Part shown: piece after piece, positions 1 to 9,210 of the stretch
Layout: the number at the start of each line of letters is the position of its first letter
Position numbering within the stretch: the stretch's first letter is position 1
Assembly (NCBI GenBank): GCA_026225555.1
Contig: JAMFSY010000007.1
Span: forward strand, 24,933 to 88,932
Origin: Methylacidiphilales bacterium
GTDB lineage: Bacteria > Verrucomicrobiota > Verrucomicrobiia > Methylacidiphilales > UBA1321
Direction: 5' to 3'
DNA: 64,000 nucleotides
Position numbers and translations under genes: made by a program
Notes under the pieces: generated by a model
The model's database searches: none
The model's input: only the letters and a program-made list of their open reading frames with translations
What the model was told of the DNA's origin: nothing

Positions 1-1055
1 ATGCCAGCGGCGAGAATCTGCTGACCATCGTGGACGACGTGCTCGATTTCTCCAAAATCGAATTCGGGAAGCTGGAATTTGACAGCCATCCCTTCCATTT
101 GCCCGATTTGATCGAGAGCGTCGTCGGGATGTTGGATTTCCGGATTACCAGTAAGAAGCTCGGGTTCACTTCCCATCTCGAAAGCGGAGTGCCGGCCGAT
201 TATCTCGGGGATGCCACCCGCATCCGGCAGGTGTTGATCAATCTCCTCTCCAACGCGATCAAGTTCACCGAACAGGGCCAGATCAGCCTTGAGGTCGGTC
301 CCGGCGCCATCCAGCCCGGGGACAAGGACGGCACGCAGCGGCTGCTCTTTCGCGTTCGCGATACCGGGATCGGGATTCCGCCCGAGCGCATGGAGCGCCT
401 CTTCAAGATTTTCAGCCAGGTCGATGCCTCGACCACCCGGCGCTACGGCGGTAGCGGACTCGGGTTGGCGATCTGCCAAAAACTGGTCGATCTCATGGGC
501 GGGACCATCCGCGCCGAAAGTCAGCCGGGGCACGGTTCGGTTTTCAGCTTTGAAATTCCCCTCACCCTTGCGGCCCCCGGAAAGACTGCCAATCGCCATC
601 GTGCCGTCTCGAACAGCTCATCGTCCGCCGCCGTTGTCTCGGGTGCGCCTTCCAAGCCTCCGCTGGAAATTCTCGTCGTGGAAGACAACCTGACCAACCA
701 GAAGGTGGCCAAACAAATGTTGAAGCGCCTCGGTTACGAGGCCGATATCGCCCGCGATGGCGTCGAAGCGGTGCATGCCGTGGAGAACAAAGGCTACGAT
801 CTCATTCTCATGGATGTGCATATGCCGCAGATGGACGGCCTGGAGGCGACGCGGCGGATTCGGGGGAAGGTCTACCCGCACGGCGCGCCCAAAATCATTG
901 CCCTGACCGCGGACGTGTTGAAGGGCGAACGGGAAGTTTGCCTGGATGCCGGGATGGACGATTATCTGACCAAGCCCATCAAGATCGAGGTGCTGAAAAC
1001 CGTGATTGAAAATCTGCCGAAGCAGAAATCCATGACGGCGGACAGGCAAGCTTAG
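1..1055 (+). CDS. Hybrid sensor histidine kinase, 3' fragment (HisKA end, HATPase, receiver)
   Basis: The gene enters from outside the window: the open frame runs from base 3 and begins in the second half of a HisKA dimerisation helix ([20 protein letters not shown]), so the GTG at 30 is not the true start and the phospho-His lies upstream. An HATPase_c domain follows with N-box [14 protein letters not shown]1 box DTGIGIP and G2 box GGSGLGLAI. After a Ser/Ala-rich linker comes a receiver domain (VVEDN acidic pocket, phospho-acceptor Asp at bases 813-815 in LILMDVHMP, conserved Lys in LTKPI). This is the usual membrane or cytosolic phosphorelay kinase layout; the sensor part is not visible. 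It closely resembles the two kinases at 19292-24130. The signal it senses is unknown. Confidence 0.93.
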   Translation, partial: ASGENLLTIVDDVLDFSKIEFGKLEFDSHPFHLPDLIESVVGMLDFRITSKKLGFTSHLESGVPADYLGDATRIRQVLINLLSNAIKFTEQGQISLEVGPGAIQPGDKDGTQRLLFRVRDTGIGIPPERMERLFKIFSQVDASTTRRYGGSGLGLAICQKLVDLMGGTIRAESQPGHGSVFSFEIPLTLAAPGKTANRHRAVSNSSSSAAVVSGAPSKPPLEILVVEDNLTNQKVAKQMLKRLGYEADIARDGVEAVHAVENKGYDLILMDVHMPQMDGLEATRRIRGKVYPHGAPKIIALTADVLKGEREVCLDAGMDDYLTKPIKIEVLKTVIENLPKQKSMTADRQA

Positions 1056-2086
1056 CGCGCCAGATTTCCCGCGAGCAAATGCTCCTCCATTTGATGGCGG
1101 AGATCCGCGACGATCTCAAAGGAGTGGAGCCGGGCGGCGTGATCGAAGATTTGCGCGGTGACAAGGATCTCATCCACGCCGGTCTCGGCGAAGAGCGTCT
1201 CAAGGCCGAGCCGAACGGTCTTCGGCGAGCCGACGATCGATCCACTCAACTGGTGGGTGACGTAGGCCTCCTCGCTGGGGGACCAAAGCCCGTTCATCGT
1301 TTCCACCGGAGGCTGAAGCGGCTGGGTGCCGCGACGGATGTGCATGAGAAACTGCTGTTGGAGCGAGGTAAAAAGTCGCTCGGCTTCGTGGTCCGTATCG
1401 GCCGCAAAAATATTCACGCCGATCATCGCGTACGGTTTATCGAGCGACGCGGAGGGCCGGAATTGGTCGCGATAAACTTCCAGGGCGGCGAAGAGCGCGT
1501 CGGGCGCGAAGTGCCACGCAAAGGCGAAGGGCAGGCCGAGTCGTGCCGCCAGTTCCGCGCTAAACGTGCTGGAGCCGAGCAGCCAGATGGGAACGTTCAA
1601 TCCTTCGCCAGGGATGGCGTGGACCGCGCGGCCGGGAACGGAGGGACTGAAATAGGAGCGCAATTCCTCAAGATCCTGTGGGAAAGTATCGCCGCTGCGG
1701 ATCGGATCGCGGCGCAGGGCCTGCGTGGTGCGCGGATCCGTGCCCGGCGCGCGCCCCAGGCCGAGATCGATCCGGCCTGGAAAGAGCGATTCGAGCGTCC
1801 CAAATTGTTCGGCGATCACCAGGGGTGAATGATTCGGCAGCATAATCCCGCCGGAACCCACCCGGATGCGCGAGGTGCCCGCCGCGACATGGCCGATGAC
1901 GACGGAGGTCGCCGCGCTGGCGATGCCGGTGAAGTTATGATGCTCGGCCAGCCAGTAACGGTGGTAACCCCACCTCTCGGCGTGCTGGGCCAGATCGAGC
2001 GTGTGCCGAAAGGAATCGGCCGCCGTCGAGCCGCGCAGGATGGGCGAAAGATCGAGGATGGAAAAGGGAGGCAGGGAAGAGCTCAT
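1052..2086 (-). CDS. LLM-class flavin-dependent oxidoreductase (YhbW-like)
   Basis: Luciferase-like monooxygenase fold protein of about 344 residues, the normal length of the YhbW/LLM group. Seen: ILDLSPI start of the barrel, RYWLAEHHN (the conserved WxAEHH motif of this family), [19 protein letters not shown] and [14 protein letters not shown], all hallmarks of family members that bind reduced flavin. The substrate cannot be told. An in-frame GTG at 2098 would add four residues; I prefer the ATG at 2086, which starts MSSSLPPFS like its relatives. Its 3' end overlaps the end of the kinase on the other strand by 4 bases, so the two are convergent with no room for a terminator between them. Confidence 0.88.
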   Translation of the reverse strand: MSSSLPPFSILDLSPILRGSTAADSFRHTLDLAQHAERWGYHRYWLAEHHNFTGIASAATSVVIGHVAAGTSRIRVGSGGIMLPNHSPLVIAEQFGTLESLFPGRIDLGLGRAPGTDPRTTQALRRDPIRSGDTFPQDLEELRSYFSPSVPGRAVHAIPGEGLNVPIWLLGSSTFSAELAARLGLPFAFAWHFAPDALFAALEVYRDQFRPSASLDKPYAMIGVNIFAADTDHEAERLFTSLQQQFLMHIRRGTQPLQPPVETMNGLWSPSEEAYVTHQLSGSIVGSPKTVRLGLETLFAETGVDEILVTAQIFDHAARLHSFEIVADLRHQMEEHLLAGNLAR

Positions 2087-2167
2087 AGTTCGCTTCACAT
2101 CGAACTTAAGCCCGATCCGGTCCCGGTCAAGGTCGGGAGGGATTAAGGAAGCCTGTTGGCGGCGACC

Positions 2168-2914
2168 TCAAAACGGCATCGGGAAATTCAGATCCTCGGG
2201 CCGCCCCTTGGTCGCCAGCAAGCGAACCTGACCATGAGATGAGCTGGCGCGGACGACCCAGTCGGCCTTCTGCACGGTCTCGGTCGTGCCCTCCTGCAAA
2301 TCGGCGATATCGCTCGCTTTCAGAACATAGAGCATCGCCATTTGTTTGCCATTTTGCAGGCAGATCATGACCACGGGATGGCCATTCCAATTGACCACGC
2401 TTGAGCCGATCATGCCCATTCCCATGGAAGCCGGCGGCGGCGGCAATTGCAGCCCGACCTGTTGCGCACCGGGCTGCCGGTTGATCCAGTTGGCCACGGA
2501 GCTGGCGTTGAAACAAACGAACTGCAGCGGCGGCATCTTGTCCGAGAACGAAATTGCCTGCTGCGCGAGCAGGTTCATGGGACGCGGCGCGGGCGCCAAC
2601 CAATGCCAGGAGAAAAGTCCCAGGACAAGCATGGCGGCGATCGCTGCAAGCGCGGCAGGCAGGCGCGGACGCGGAAAGGGAATGATCGACGGGGCCACGC
2701 GATAACCGAGGAGGATATGGTCCTTCAGATCGGAAGGCACCGGCACGTCCTGGATTTTGGCGGAGATCACCGCATCGAAGCGTTGCATGTCCGCAAACCA
2801 GGCCGCCAACTCCGGATCGGCGGCGACTTCGCGCAGGGCTTCGGCGAAAAGGGGATCGTCCGCATCCTGCGGGCGATAGGATTCGAGCAGTAATTTCAGG
2901 GAGACCTTATCCAT
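2168..2914 (-). CDS. Putative membrane-anchored anti-sigma factor
   Basis: A 248-residue protein with one predicted membrane helix (about residues 84-106, rich in Ala/Leu), a cytoplasmic N-terminal part of about 80 residues and a C-terminal extracytoplasmic part. Its start codon lies within the last codons of the ECF sigma gene (8-base overlap), the classic layout of a sigma/anti-sigma pair; this context is the main reason for the call. The N-terminal part lacks the zinc-binding HxxxCxxC motif of ZAS-type anti-sigmas, so it would be a zinc-independent type. The distal domain has Met-rich and Pro-rich stretches (PPPPASMGMGMIG) and no domain I recognise; it might sense an envelope signal. Confidence 0.65.
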   Translation of the reverse strand: MDKVSLKLLLESYRPQDADDPLFAEALREVAADPELAAWFADMQRFDAVISAKIQDVPVPSDLKDHILLGYRVAPSIIPFPRPRLPAALAAIAAMLVLGLFSWHWLAPAPRPMNLLAQQAISFSDKMPPLQFVCFNASSVANWINRQPGAQQVGLQLPPPPASMGMGMIGSSVVNWNGHPVVMICLQNGKQMAMLYVLKASDIADLQEGTTETVQKADWVVRASSSHGQVRLLATKGRPEDLNFPMPF

Positions 2915-3488
2915 CGATGCCTCCTTCCCGTTTGGGCTGCGGCATAGGCACGATTTTGCCCGCGTCTCCCACCCGGTCCTCTTCCAGTCGCTGGCGGAGC
3001 ATTTGCTTGCCGCGGGCGAGGCGCGACATCACGGTGCCGATGGGCAAATCGAGCGTGGCGGCGATCTCCTTGTAGGAAAGCTGATCGAGGTAAAAGAGCA
3101 CAAGCGGCATGCGAAAATTTTCGTCCAGGGTCTGGAGCACCAGCAAGACGGCCTTGCTATCAAGATGGATGGCGTGATCGACATGGATAGGAGGCAGCAG
3201 GGGCTCGGAAAATTCCAGGCTAGTTTGCGGATGGGCCGTTTCCCGGCGGCGGGTGCGCAGGAATTCACGATGCAGAATGGTGAAAAGCCACTGCTTGCGC
3301 TTGGAATCGTCGCGTAATTGGTGGCCCTTGGTGTGCGCCAGATAAAAGGCCTGCTGGGTGATATCGCAGGCGTCGGGGTGATTCCCGCACAGGCTGAAGG
3401 CGAAGCGATAAGCCGCCTGGTAGTGCGCCTCGACGAAAAGAACAAAGCTCTCCGGCCCGGAGGCTGAATCTGGAGCGAAGTCTGCCAT
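2907..3488 (-). CDS. ECF-type RNA polymerase sigma factor
   Basis: 193 residues, typical of sigma-70 family ECF factors. Region 2 is seen at about residues 15-80 (AHYQAAYRFAFSLCGNHPDACDITQQAF, with KQWLFTILHREFLRTRRR as region 2.4), and region 4 at about 115-170 (LDENFRMPLVLFYLDQLSYKEIAATLDLPIGTVMSRLARGKQML), the helix-turn-helix that contacts the -35 element. It recruits core RNA polymerase to a dedicated promoter set. The anti-sigma gene overlaps its 3' end. It is divergent from the secreted hydrolase-like gene at 3811, a possible target, although the promoter seen there looks like a housekeeping one. Confidence 0.93.
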   Translation of the reverse strand: MADFAPDSASGPESFVLFVEAHYQAAYRFAFSLCGNHPDACDITQQAFYLAHTKGHQLRDDSKRKQWLFTILHREFLRTRRRETAHPQTSLEFSEPLLPPIHVDHAIHLDSKAVLLVLQTLDENFRMPLVLFYLDQLSYKEIAATLDLPIGTVMSRLARGKQMLRQRLEEDRVGDAGKIVPMPQPKREGGIDG

Positions 3489-3810
3489 GGATCGAAGAGG
3501 AGCGTTTTTCTACACGCAGGTGGAAAAGACGAAGCGTGAGCAGGAAAAGCCTAGAACCGCCCCGCTCAAAAGGAAAGGCCCACTACGGGGATGCAGAATG
3601 ACGGAGAGGCCACCTTTAGAAGAGAATCAATCTGTTATATGTCAGAATATCTTGTCAGATTCCTCTTCCTCGCGCTTTTGGCGTTGACAGGCGCAACGGT
3701 GTAGCTTACAAAGCCAAAATAGCAATGACTGCTATAGATCAAGAGAGTCTCTGCCTGACCTTCTCGTCGAATTTCAAAAATTCACTCCACCCCACGTCCC
3801 GATAAATCCC
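3489..3810. other. Intergenic region between divergent sigma-factor and secreted-protein genes
   Basis: 322 bases without a convincing gene. A 66-codon open frame starting at 3487 on the plus strand has no family-like sequence and is taken as chance. The right half is AT-rich and holds a good housekeeping-type promoter (see 3684-3712). I see no terminator or repeat. Confidence 0.6.
3684..3712 (+). promoter_or_regulatory. Sigma-70-like promoter for the secreted protein gene
   Basis: A perfect -35 hexamer TTGACA (3684-3689), a 17-base spacer and a 4/6 -10 hexamer TACAAA (3707-3712). It lies about 100 bases before the ATG at 3811, leaving an AT-rich leader. The call rests on consensus match only. 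Confidence 0.5.
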
Positions 3811-6363
3811 ATGAAAACGAAAGCATTTCTAACTCTCCTGGCGTTGCTTTGTGTCGGAAGCCTGCAGTTTGCCCGCGCGCAAACCGTGATCATGTCGGAT
3901 CAATTCCAGCAGACGAGCGGACAAAACAGTGCCCAGAATTGGAAAGTAGTGGTCGATGGCGCCACGGTAACGACGCCTTCAAATGGGCTGACCTCCAGCT
4001 TGCCCAATTCCTACCTCAATTCATCGATCATCACGTATCAGGCTGCGCCTGAAGTCTCCATCTATAATAACTATATGGCCCTGCAACTCGCCCTCGGCTC
4101 GCTGGGTTCGCCCACCGGCGGGACGCGGCAATATGTCAGCCCCGCCTATGCGGTCACGACGACCGGTCATGACCGGCGGGCGCAAATCCAGTTCGGCATT
4201 CGCCTGCAGAATATCGTGGCGGATGACCTCAGCGTCACCTTGGAAGAGCTGGATTCCACCGGCGCCACCATTGGCTGGCTCACGGGCGGCTTGGACTTTA
4301 ACAGCCCGAGCGCACCCGCCTTTAACTTCATTCGTGTTGTCCCAGCCACGAACTGGAGGACTTACTTAAAATTTGGCGAGTTCCGCGATGCGACCGCCAG
4401 TGTGAAAGTCCACATCATCGTGAAGAATAACAGCAATCATACGGGCGTGGTGACAGTGAGTATATTCTCCATTACCTCGAGCACCGACACCAGTTATCTG
4501 ATGGATGCCTATTCCGGCTATCAGGGAAATGTCATTCCCGGTACAAGCGGCAGCGTGAAGGTGAATCTCTACGATATGAGCGGCACCTCGGGGGTGACCT
4601 TCAATGTGACGGACCAGAACGATATCGCCCTTTCGCCGCAACCGACCGTCACCTATGATTCGACGGGGACCGTCGCCACGGTTCCCTTGCCGCAACGCGG
4701 ATTTTATAAGATCAAGGTCGCGCCGCCCTCCGGCGTGGTGACAGTCAACGCTGCCGCCGTTGTCGATTCATCGGCTCCCGCGACGACTTCGCCTTATGGC
4801 ATGTTTTCGTGCGACACGTCCAATCTCATGGAATACACGGCGGGCAGCCGCTGGGGCCGATTCTTTGTTGAGACCCAGTATCTTCTCAGTTATGTCGGTG
4901 GGACCGTCCAGACGAGCTTCACCTCACGCAAGGAAGGTCACGCGGAGAGTCCGGCCGTCGATGTACCCGACATGACGCTGCTTTTGCCCGACGCCACGAT
5001 CCATCAACAATGGGAAGCCTGCCTGGGCGGTCTGCCGCAATTCATGGCGAGCGTGCCCTCGGGTGCAACCTTTCAGGTTGGGAAGAATTATCCGCCGCTG
5101 GACTGGACGCAATTCAAGGAAATGGTGGAGTATGTGGTGAGCAATCTTCCTCCCACCGTGCGGGACCTGGAAGTCATCAACGAGCCTGAATTCAATTGGC
5201 TCGGGAATTCCGCGACGAAGAATTCGGACATCAATATGTACTTCAAGACGGTGCATGATGCCGTGGCCGAACTGCGCTCGGAGGGTCTATTGCAAAATCC
5301 GAACCTGAAGATCATCGGGCCGAGCTTTGCCCATTTCTATTCACCTCCTTCCAATTACAACGACGGGCAAGTGACGCTGCAGAATGCGCTTTTTGCCGGC
5401 GGACAATTCACGGGAGACACGGGCCTTCTTACTTACGTCGATGAGATTTCGATGCACGGCTACAATGACTCCACCGCCGTGCAGGAGCCGGAAGCCCAGT
5501 TCTATGACCGCATCTATCAATGGGAAAATTATGAGCGCAACACGGCCCATGCCCCAGGCCTGACCACGGATGGAACGACCACCGGACCGCTCAAGCCCAT
5601 TCACATGACGGAATATGGATTCGAGCTCGGCACGGGCGCCGGGCAAGTGTCGGAATTGACCCGGGCGGATTATCTCCCTCGCGCGATGATCATCGCCAAG
5701 GCGATGAACTACACCGGCATTGGTGGCGGCATCCCGTTTCAATCGATCATGGACTTCGATCTCTATGACCGCTCGCTTCTGCCCTGGGTCATGATCGACC
5801 ATGACGCCTATAGTCCCACGCCCACGTATGTCAGTTACACCACCGCGGCCAAAAATCTGGATGACTCGGATCAGGCGGGGCCGTATCTGAATAATGTCCC
5901 GACCCTGCCCAGTGACGCGGGCTGCAATTATCAGTGCGCGACGTTCCAAAATTCATCCACGCTGTTTTCCGAAACGTGTTTGTGGAATTCAAGTACGACG
6001 GGCGCGACGCTCGCGATGCACATCCCTTACACCGCCTCGTTCACGGGGGTCGACAGCATGGGACGAACCTTGACGGTTCCTGGCGGGGGTGTGTTGACCC
6101 TTTCGACTTCGCCGGTCTTTCTGCGGGGCTATAAATTCTTCGCGGGCACGGTGACCTCAACGATCACGGTCCCTCATGCCACCACGATTCCCACCACGAG
6201 CCTGCCGCCCTTCTCGGACATTCTCTGCCCCACGACCTTCACCCTTCAGGGCGCGACGCCCACCTTCACGCTCAAGGCTCCCACCGCTCCCGGCACCTAC
6301 AGTATCATGGCGAAAAATGGGTCCACCTCCGTCTGGGCCTGGTATAAGGTTGTGGTTAATTAG
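3811..6363 (+). CDS. Secreted clan-A glycoside-hydrolase-like protein
   Basis: 850 residues. A signal peptide is clear (MKTK, hydrophobic core, cleavage after ARA at residue 23). Residues about 25-330 are beta-rich and resemble carbohydrate-binding or Ig-like modules. Residues about 340-690 look like a TIM-barrel glycosidase: VINEPEF carries the Asn-Glu-Pro acid/base signature (Glu458) at the end of a strand, and HMTEYGFE offers a second carboxylate, Glu601, in the position of the nucleophile of GH5/GH39-type enzymes. The last 150 residues form another beta-rich tail ending in a strand-like YKVVVN. The exact GH family and substrate cannot be read off; a retaining glycosidase acting on plant or microbial polysaccharide outside the cytoplasm is the likeliest role. 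It is transcribed alone, divergent from an ECF sigma factor. Confidence 0.72.
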   Translation: MKTKAFLTLLALLCVGSLQFARAQTVIMSDQFQQTSGQNSAQNWKVVVDGATVTTPSNGLTSSLPNSYLNSSIITYQAAPEVSIYNNYMALQLALGSLGSPTGGTRQYVSPAYAVTTTGHDRRAQIQFGIRLQNIVADDLSVTLEELDSTGATIGWLTGGLDFNSPSAPAFNFIRVVPATNWRTYLKFGEFRDATASVKVHIIVKNNSNHTGVVTVSIFSITSSTDTSYLMDAYSGYQGNVIPGTSGSVKVNLYDMSGTSGVTFNVTDQNDIALSPQPTVTYDSTGTVATVPLPQRGFYKIKVAPPSGVVTVNAAAVVDSSAPATTSPYGMFSCDTSNLMEYTAGSRWGRFFVETQYLLSYVGGTVQTSFTSRKEGHAESPAVDVPDMTLLLPDATIHQQWEACLGGLPQFMASVPSGATFQVGKNYPPLDWTQFKEMVEYVVSNLPPTVRDLEVINEPEFNWLGNSATKNSDINMYFKTVHDAVAELRSEGLLQNPNLKIIGPSFAHFYSPPSNYNDGQVTLQNALFAGGQFTGDTGLLTYVDEISMHGYNDSTAVQEPEAQFYDRIYQWENYERNTAHAPGLTTDGTTTGPLKPIHMTEYGFELGTGAGQVSELTRADYLPRAMIIAKAMNYTGIGGGIPFQSIMDFDLYDRSLLPWVMIDHDAYSPTPTYVSYTTAAKNLDDSDQAGPYLNNVPTLPSDAGCNYQCATFQNSSTLFSETCLWNSSTTGATLAMHIPYTASFTGVDSMGRTLTVPGGGVLTLSTSPVFLRGYKFFAGTVTSTITVPHATTIPTTSLPPFSDILCPTTFTLQGATPTFTLKAPTAPGTYSIMAKNGSTSVWAWYKVVVN

Positions 6364-6390
6364 CACAGGCACAGACGAAGGCGGCGTGGC

Positions 6391-7356
6391 TTACGCGCCT
6401 TCGATCTCGGCGATTTCCACTTCGGACAGGCGGAAATCGGATGCGCCCATGATCTCCTCGACCTGTCTGGCGTTGCGGGCGCCGACAATCGCTCCCGTCA
6501 CCACCGGCTTGCGTAGGGTCCAGGCAATGGCAACTTGTCCGGGAGTGAGCTTGCGGCGGGCGCCGACCTGGCGAAGACGTTCGACGAGAGCCAGGTTGAC
6601 GGAAAGTTGGGGCTCTTGAAACGCGGGGTTACGCTTGCGCCAATCATCTTCCGGCAGGCTCGCCGCCCGTTCGCGGGTCATTGCGCCGGTCAGCAGACCG
6701 GAGGCCATGGGCGAGTAGGCGATGACGCCGATGTTTTCGCTTTCACAAAAAGGCAGCACGTCCTTTTCGATATCGCGCTTGATCAGGGAGTAGGGCGGTT
6801 GAAGCGAGGTGACGTCGGCAACGGCCTGGGCTTGCCGTAATTCTTCGGCGCTGAAATTACTCGCGCCGATCCAGCGGACCTTGCCCTCTTTTTGAAGTTT
6901 GGCCAACTCGGTCCAGCCTTCCAGTGTCTCGGCCAGGTCATCGGCGGGCCAGTGAATTTGATAAAGGTCGATGGTCTCGGTCTTGAGGCGACGCAGGCTG
7001 TTTTCACATTCCTGGCGAATGGAGGCGGCCTTCAGCGAGTAATCGACCTTGCCGTCTTTGTCCCAGATCATTCCGCACTTGGTGAAGACGTAGGGGCGAT
7101 CTCCCGACCACTCGGCCAACGCCTTGGCCACGACTTCCTCCGAATGGCCGAGACCGTAAATGGCCGCGGTATCGATCCAGTTGATGCCGAGTTCGAGGGC
7201 GCGATGAATGGCGGCGATCGAATCGCCGTCGTTTTGCGAGCTCCAGCCAAATTGCCAGGGGCCGCCCACTGCCCATGAGCCGAAGCCGATGGCGGTGATG
7301 AAAAGATCAGAAGTTCCCAGTCGCTTTTTCGACAATTGAGGAGTGGATGTATTCAT
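6391..7356 (-). CDS. Aldo/keto reductase
   Basis: 321 residues from the ATG at 7356. This is an NADPH-dependent aldo/keto reductase of the YajO/Tas-like group. The catalytic tetrad is seen as Asp62 and Tyr67 (IDTAAIYG), Lys93 (FTKCG) and His135 (YQIHWP). The cofactor end shows GASNFS and, near the C-terminus, the phosphate-binding stretch TGAIVGARNARQVEE. An in-frame ATG at 7422 would add 22 residues unlike the family, and it overlaps the small upstream gene, so it was not chosen. It is the last gene of the minus-strand run that starts with the AraC regulator at 12182. It likely reduces carbonyl compounds; the natural substrate is unknown. Confidence 0.93.
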   Translation of the reverse strand: MNTSTPQLSKKRLGTSDLFITAIGFGSWAVGGPWQFGWSSQNDGDSIAAIHRALELGINWIDTAAIYGLGHSEEVVAKALAEWSGDRPYVFTKCGMIWDKDGKVDYSLKAASIRQECENSLRRLKTETIDLYQIHWPADDLAETLEGWTELAKLQKEGKVRWIGASNFSAEELRQAQAVADVTSLQPPYSLIKRDIEKDVLPFCESENIGVIAYSPMASGLLTGAMTRERAASLPEDDWRKRNPAFQEPQLSVNLALVERLRQVGARRKLTPGQVAIAWTLRKPVVTGAIVGARNARQVEEIMGASDFRLSEVEIAEIEGA

Positions 7357-7358
7357 AA

Positions 7359-7571
7359 TTAGATTTTGGTTTTGCTCCGTTTGAACGGAGATAGTTTCTC
7401 TTCGGGTCCGCTGTAAATCCATGATTCAAAGATAACCGGTGTTTCGAGGCCTTCCCGGGTGATAATGACACAGCGGGCCGCATCATCCACCGAGGGGACT
7501 TGCTGGAGATTCTTACGCGAAGATCCACGTTTTGCCCCGGTTTTTCTCAATTCCACAATGGCCGTTTTCAT
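7359..7571 (-). CDS. Small hypothetical protein upstream of the aldo/keto reductase
   Basis: 70 codons, ATG at 7571, with codon use like the neighbouring genes. The stop codon is two bases before the aldo/keto reductase ATG (TAATTATG), suggesting translational coupling. The product is basic, with KTGAKRGSSRKN near the start and no membrane helix or known motif. It could be a real small protein or a leader peptide; I do not recognise a family. Confidence 0.42.
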   Translation of the reverse strand: MKTAIVELRKTGAKRGSSRKNLQQVPSVDDAARCVIITREGLETPVIFESWIYSGPEEKLSPFKRSKTKI

Positions 7572-7665
7572 GGGGATATTATCCGATTCGTGCTTTCTCC
7601 TCACAACGGAGTTTACCGGCACTTTTCGGGCAAGATCGGGTGTTTTTCGCTTCAAGATGGGCATA

Positions 7666-8280
7666 TCAATGATTGGCATGGGGATGGAGATCGAATAGGG
7701 CGAGCCCGGTTTCATCATCGTGCTCCTTGACCAGCGGGTCCGGCCACGCGGTGAGGAAGACTTCCAAGGTGGGCCATACATGGGCTTCGAGAAGATGGCC
7801 TCCCCGGGTTTCGCCGGTGGGAAGGCCGATCACGCCGTGAACGTGGACCTGCGGTTTTCCGGCCACCAGGCCGATGTCGCCCAACAGGGAACAGACCTCG
7901 ACCTGCCGATCCACGGCGATATCGCGGTAAGCCTTTTGTTCCGCATCAAACCAGCCGAAGAGCGCGCGTTGAAAAGCCCCGATGCCGCTGATTTGCGCGG
8001 CCTGGATCTTTTCCCGTTCGGCCCATTCGGTGAGCCCGGAAAGAACCTCGTCGCCCTTGGCGAAGACGAGCGCATAGGTCGTCTCGCCCGTGGGGCTTTG
8101 GTGCAAAACCCGCGCCTGGAGGCCGGGCGCGAGGCCGCGTCGGGTTTCCGGCCCCGGTTTCGTGTAAGCGGGAGCCACCGTGGTCGCCGCCAAAACGGAG
8201 CCGTGCGCCGCCGCGAGATAACCGCAAGTGGCGAGTCCCGCGCCAAGCCAATGACGGCGGGAAATGGGAGATGGATTCAT
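7666..8280 (-). CDS. Exported PPC-domain (DUF296) protein
   Basis: 204 residues. The N-terminus is a twin-arginine-like signal (SRRHWLGAGLATCGYLAAAHG), so export by Tat or Sec is probable. The rest matches the plants-and-prokaryotes conserved (PPC/DUF296) fold: ISGIGAFQRALFGWF, a QVHVHGVIGLP His-x-His metal-site-like stretch, and GGHLLEAHVWPTLEV, the family's most conserved segment. Bacterial members are trimers of unknown function that may bind metal. An exported version is less common. It sits 22 bases downstream of the monooxygenase gene in the AraC-led run. Confidence 0.85.
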   Translation of the reverse strand: MNPSPISRRHWLGAGLATCGYLAAAHGSVLAATTVAPAYTKPGPETRRGLAPGLQARVLHQSPTGETTYALVFAKGDEVLSGLTEWAEREKIQAAQISGIGAFQRALFGWFDAEQKAYRDIAVDRQVEVCSLLGDIGLVAGKPQVHVHGVIGLPTGETRGGHLLEAHVWPTLEVFLTAWPDPLVKEHDDETGLALFDLHPHANH

Positions 8281-8302
8281 CGTGATCCTTCAGGTTGGGG
8301 GG

Positions 8303-8650
8303 TTAATGACGGACATCGATTTTGGTGAGCAGGCTGACATCGAGTGGGCCCGCGAATTTTGGAAGCGCTTCCAGCAAGCGGCGAAAATGGGGAGATGCGG
8401 CGTGCCGCTTGAGGTCTCTTTTGCTGGCCCAAAGTTCGTAAAAGTAAAAGGTCTCGGCTTCCTCTGACTCGTAGAGATCGTAAATCAGGCAGCCCTGCTC
8501 CGCGTGCGTGGGCGCGACCATGCCGCGTAAAAGAGTCTTCAGCGGTTTCGCCTTGCCCCGTCGTGCGGCGACGCGGGCGATGACCCAGACGCCACGGGAT
8601 TTCGTGGAGAGAGGCTTTCCAACGGGTCGGGCTTTTATGGATGAGCTCAT
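8303..8650 (-). CDS. Antibiotic biosynthesis monooxygenase (ABM/YgiN-like) domain protein
   Basis: 115 residues from the ATG at 8650; an upstream in-frame start at 8764 would add 38 residues lying partly in the cupin gene and is not favoured. The dimeric ferredoxin-like ABM fold is recognisable from VIARVAARRGKAKPLKTLL, HAEQGCLIYDLYES, FYFYELWASKRDLKRHAASPHF, the order seen in quinol monooxygenase YgiN and relatives. Such proteins act on quinones or reactive metabolites, or serve as sensors. It lies between the cupin and PPC genes. Confidence 0.87.
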   Translation of the reverse strand: MSSSIKARPVGKPLSTKSRGVWVIARVAARRGKAKPLKTLLRGMVAPTHAEQGCLIYDLYESEEAETFYFYELWASKRDLKRHAASPHFRRLLEALPKFAGPLDVSLLTKIDVRH

Positions 8651-8760
8651 GGGTAAATGTTCCATGGAGTGTCGGATGCCGAAAGGGACGAAGCGGGTGT
8701 TTTGGAGATGAACTTGGGTACTATTCGAGGCATCGAAATCTGTCGTTTTTCTTCCGGCGT

Positions 8761-9189
8761 TCATGGGCGATGAGGTGCGATGAAGTCCTCGGGAGTGCCA
8801 TCCTCGGGATTGACGAAAACGATGTCTCTTGGCTCTCGTCGGGGGATATCGAACGAGAGGAAGACGACCGGCTCTTCCAGAATATCGGGCAGGGCATGCA
8901 CCGTGCCCCGTTTGAAAAAGAGCAGTTCGCCGGGGCCAAATTCCGTCTTCGTTTTGGGATCTTCCATCCAGAAAGTTCCGCGTCCCGAGAAAACATAGAG
9001 ATACTCATCGGAGGCGACATGATAATGAGGCGGCGTGGCCTGATAGACACGAAAGACGCGCGCGCTGGAGGCGGGCTCGTTCGTCATGTAGTGGTCCAGC
9101 AAAAGCGTCGCGGCCTCGGGAGGAAAGGCCTCCGCAATCTTCGCCACATCGAAGTGCCCGGTGGAGCGGGATTCTTTTTTTGCGCTCAT
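8761..9189 (-). CDS. Cupin-domain protein
   Basis: 142 residues with a single cupin barrel. Motif 1 is PPHYHVASDEYLYVFSG (metal-ligand candidates His55, His57, Glu62) and motif 2 is GELLFFKRGTVHAL (His98), so the four usual metal ligands are present. The substrate is unknown; small cupins of this type are dioxygenases, isomerases or binding proteins. It begins 21 bases after the SDR stop, so it is probably co-transcribed with the SDR and MFS genes. Confidence 0.9.
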   Translation of the reverse strand: MSAKKESRSTGHFDVAKIAEAFPPEAATLLLDHYMTNEPASSARVFRVYQATPPHYHVASDEYLYVFSGRGTFWMEDPKTKTEFGPGELLFFKRGTVHALPDILEEPVVFLSFDIPRREPRDIVFVNPEDGTPEDFIAPHRP

Positions 9190-9210
9190 ATCAGATTCAT
9201 CATTGGCGGG

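Noticed and set aside
3487..3687. 66-codon plus-strand frame in the sigma-factor upstream region
   Set aside because: Overlaps the sigma gene start region, lacks a family pattern and precedes a better-supported promoter.
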